DNA from: Zasmidium citrigriseum
Lineage: Eukaryota > Ascomycota > Dothideomycetes > Mycosphaerellales > Mycosphaerellaceae
Assembly (NCBI GenBank): GCA_002786025.1
Contig: NHNW01000029.1
Coordinates: 379,384 to 443,383, forward strand
DNA: 64,000 nt
Direction: 5' to 3'
Within the stretch, counting starts at the first letter, position 1, and each line of letters begins with the position of its first letter. Positions 61,382 through 64,000 of the stretch are shown here, piece after piece. The position numbers and the translations under genes were made by a program. Under the pieces are notes generated by a model, which saw nothing but the letters and a program-made list of their open reading frames with translations, did not search any database and was not told the DNA's origin.

Positions 61382-61741
61382 ATGGTCAAACTGAAGCGCA
61401 ACCCAAGACTGAGAAGAGACAAGCCGGCGGTGGTATCACCTCCGGCGAGCAACATCGCGCCTGTCGACCAAAACACTAATATCACAACCCTAACGCCTCC
61501 AACGCCCAAAGCCGATCCCTTGGGGCTCCTCTACTTCCTCCTCGCCCTCCTCGGCTTCGGTGCCGCTGGCTATGTGCTCTGTCTGGCGACACCGGTTCTG
61601 GCTGTTGGAGCAATGCTGATATGCCTGTTCTACTTCACCAGAAAGACCCCGGCATCTATAACTCAACAGGAACAGCCACCGGAGGCATCGACTGCAACAG
61701 CACGGCCGGGTAGAAAGAAGAAGAAAGTTTGCTTCGCCTAG
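61382..61741 (+). CDS. Small two-helix membrane protein, unknown
   Basis: Single exon, 119 residues from the ATG at 61382. A basic N terminus (VKLKRNPRLRRDKPAVV) is followed by a Pro/Thr spacer and two adjacent hydrophobic segments (LGLLYFLLALLGFGAAGYVLCL and PVLAVGAMLICLFYF), forming a hairpin. A polar tail ends RPGRKKKKVCFA. No homologue is known to me. The stop is 173 bp before the next small membrane gene. Confidence 0.5.
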   Translation: MVKLKRNPRLRRDKPAVVSPPASNIAPVDQNTNITTLTPPTPKADPLGLLYFLLALLGFGAAGYVLCLATPVLAVGAMLICLFYFTRKTPASITQQEQPPEASTATARPGRKKKKVCFA

Positions 61742-61914
61742 TCATACCAGAATACACAAAGCAAGACAGTTCTAGACATCCTCTCCAGGCAGCCCGCCTT
61801 TCATTCACTTCCCAAACATCACAAGCAAACACGTCTGTCCATCCCATAAGTACGCCCCTTCCTTCCCTGACCTCTCGATGCCTCTCCCCAACACTCCAAA
61901 GAATCTCAAACACC

Positions 61915-62252
61915 ATGCGAATCCCCAACCAACGCATCCACCGCGAGATCCCTTTCACTCAAAACAAAGCAACTTTGCTAGGCATCTCCTTCCTCCTCGT
62001 GGCCCCATTTGCCCAATACACCCTCGAATTCATTTTCGTTACCTGGATTCTGATCCTGCTCGGCTTCTTCTTCATCTGTGTCCCAGTTGCTTGGATCAAT
62101 GACTTGGCTGGTTACGGTGAGTCTCTCCATACATGTGCTGATGTGAGTGGCTAATGGACGGGAAAGTCTGTGCGCATCCTATGGACATACTCGAGGCCTT
62201 CCGGCTGGAGACGGCTGCTGAAGAGGTTGAGGCTGGAGAGGACGGAGAGTGA
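61915..62252 (+). CDS. Small two-helix membrane protein, unknown
   Basis: Two exons (61915-62116, 62167-62252; intron 50 bp) give 95 residues. After a polar head (RIPNQRIHREIPFTQNKA) two hydrophobic segments follow (TLLGISFLLVAPFAQYTL and FIFVTWILILLGFFFICVPVAW). The tail is acidic (LEAFRLETAAEEVEAGEDGE). The splice joins in frame at GY-VCAHP. No family recognised. Third of the run of small membrane genes. Confidence 0.55.
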
Positions 62253-62574
62253 GAGGGTTTGGAGAACCCCTACAAAGCCTGTCGTGTTTGCGGCGGAGTC
62301 AGGAGAAAGTCCAGGGCCGTATGAATGTGCTGGACATGCATGGAAATGGGACGAAGGGAGACGCACTCTATGGATCTTGCCAGACGGCTGGTTCCACAAC
62401 ACAATCTAATCCGACATCACAGATCTGATAGAAGAATAATGAATCACACATTGCCTTCTGAAGCTTGCTCGGTTGCCTGTATCTAGCTAGAGCACCCTAT
62501 ACGCCTGTGATGCCATCAGATGACGTATCTCGTCATCGAAACCGTGCCGTGCCTCATAATCCCAAAGAACCCGC

Positions 62575-63415
62575 TTATGCCTCAGCCTCGAAGGCATCGG
62601 GGAACCGCCGCATGTTGTACTCGAGGGGGCCGTGCTTGGGCAGGAACTGAACGTAGCAGCCGTCGACACGGAGCTCGCCAGCCTTGCGCTTCTCGATGTA
62701 CTGGTCGCGGTCGAGAGGAGTGAAACCCCACTTCTTGGAGACGATGATCTTTTGGCGGCCGGGGAACTTGTACTGCGAGCGGCGGAGGGCCTCGATGGCG
62801 GTGGCGCGGTCTGCGGTCAATGTCAGTCGTTTGTAGTTTGCATATTTGGTATGTCCAACTTACGGGAGTCACGGGTGCGGACAGAGAGGAGAATCTGGCC
62901 GATGTTGACACGGGCGACAGTGCCGTTTGGCTTGCCGAAGGCACCACGCATTCCAGTCTGGAGTCTATCGGCTCCGGCGCACGACAACATCTTGTTGATA
63001 CGGACGACGTGGTATGGGTGGGCGCGGACACGCATGTGGAAACCTTCCTTTCCAGCGACCTTGACGAGGTACCTATCGGTCACTGTTAGTGACTGCCCAT
63101 TTCGCCTCTTTCCCTCTCCTTTGTGACGTACTTGTTGGCGCAGATACGGGCGGCCTCGAGGGCCTCAGAGCTCAGCTGCTCATACTCGTTCGAAACCAGG
63201 TGGACGCAGGTTGGGAATTCGTCGACGTTGGCACGCTTGCGACCGAGATCGAAGATCTGAGAGTAAAGGACAGAAGGTCAGTGGATGTCTCTCAAACATG
63301 CAACGGGATGGCTTCTTACTCGGATCTTGGGGTCTGGCACACCACGGTTGAATCGCGACTTCGGGTATGGCTTGTTCTTGCAGTAGCGGTAGCAGCGCGC
63401 TGGACGACGTGCCAT
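62575..63415 (-). CDS. RPL10: 60S ribosomal protein L10 (uL16)
   Basis: Four exons (63415-63320, 63256-63132, 63072-62864, 62810-62575; introns 63, 59 and 53 bp) give 221 residues. The start [21 protein letters not shown] is nearly invariant in eukaryotes. Also visible are [98 protein letters not shown] and the [13 protein letters not shown] tail. uL16 sits near the peptidyl-transferase centre and is the last large-subunit protein to be added during cytoplasmic maturation. Multiple early introns are usual for highly expressed ribosomal protein genes. Confidence 0.97.
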
Positions 63416-64000
63416 CTTGTCGGTGGTGTGGTGGGTGTTGTTGTCGAGGAGAAAGGACCAAACTGTCCGCGCTTCAAAGACGACGTCGGTCGCCAGCCGC
63501 TGAGAAATCAAAGTGGGTAATCTCAGATCCGAGACCGCATGTGGCCTTGGCGGCTCTTTCCCGCTTGCGGACTCGCCACTTCCTACTGATTGGCGAAGCT
63601 AGCGAAGGGGTCTGAGCTGAGACAACCTCCTCGCCTTCCAAACATGACTCCCATCCAACATTATTAATCCACACTGAACTCGCAATCTGACTTCCGAAGG
63701 CTTGGACTACGTCGTTTGCCATGGACAACGACCTCGCGATTTCCACGAGAAGGCTCACGTTGAGCAACGAAGAGGCATCCATGGGACGTTCTGGCATCGA
63801 ACAGGACCTTTGGATCTGCTCAGGACGACTGGCCATCTCGAACGCATGAATGCGGACAAAGCGTCTGTTGCTCCATTCATACGCGTGGCGGCTTGCACAA
63901 GTCTCGGAGACAGCCTCTAGCATCTGATCTTGAGCCCGAATCCGAGACGAAGTCACGACCAACGCCAGTAAATCACAACGATCAAAAGAGGAACCGATCA
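63416..64000. other. Promoter side of RPL10 and right window edge
   Basis: A long minus-strand frame (63962-63474) and a short plus-strand frame from the ATG at 63721 (MDNDLAISTRRLTLSNEEASM) overlap here. Neither can be confirmed; the plus one could be the first exon of a gene continuing beyond the window. The first 200 bases are most likely the RPL10 promoter. Confidence 0.3.

Noticed and set aside
1..64000. CRISPR arrays, operons and bacterial ribosome-binding sites
   Set aside because: The sequence is fungal, with spliceosomal introns; no array-like direct repeats with unique spacers were seen.

Overview
The window is nuclear DNA from a filamentous ascomycete (Pezizomycotina). Evidence: short introns (about 47-82 nt) with GT...AG borders and CTAAC/CTGAC-like branch sites; one gene per promoter on both strands; and typical genes (an ApsA/Num1-type cortical anchor, a JmjC plus PHD demethylase, an AlkB protein with a GRF finger, a feruloyl-esterase-like secreted enzyme, MFS carriers). 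A dothideomycete is my best guess, as an inference only. A 26-base run of N (4329-4354) lies in an intron of the AP-2 sigma gene.

Layout. 0-13 kb: an N-terminal gene fragment, a TFIIIC subunit, AP-2 sigma, a small membrane protein, an acidic nuclear-type protein whose 3' end has been copied three times in tandem, a small lysine-rich protein, and an Nma111-type HtrA protease. 12.7-14.2 kb: two small secreted precursors with related signal peptides, dibasic sites, Cys-containing tails and a shared promoter module. 14.8-19.4 kb: AlkB-GRF dioxygenase, GNAT acetyltransferase, DHA1-type MFS carrier. 19.4-27.3 kb is accessory-looking: a gene-poor stretch, an orphan cytosolic protein, a feruloyl-esterase-like enzyme, and two membrane-anchored paralogues that resemble the orphan in part. 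27.6-38.3 kb: Msc2-type zinc transporter, Alg1, a conserved fungal protein of unknown role, a Gfo/Idh/MocA oxidoreductase and the Hsp90 co-chaperone Cns1. 38.3-41.5 kb has no convincing gene and lies upstream of the ApsA/Num1 gene. 45.7-50 kb: a repeat copy, a PTG-repeat secreted protein and an isochorismatase-type hydrolase. 50.4-64 kb: a JHD1-type demethylase divergent from SF3B6, a complete MITE with inverted repeats and target-site duplication, a DAL5-type MFS carrier, three consecutive small membrane proteins, and ribosomal protein L10.

Most genes are independent housekeeping genes. No metabolite cluster is evident. The most interesting material is (1) the orphan family at 21.2-27.3 kb, (2) the paired secreted precursors at 12.8-14.3 kb, (3) the 474-bp MITE at 57.1 kb plus dispersed relatives of its core, and (4) the triplicated gene tail at 5.7-6.6 kb. 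Exon borders were set by hand from splice signals and reading-frame continuity. Function names rest on recognised family motifs, not on a database search.
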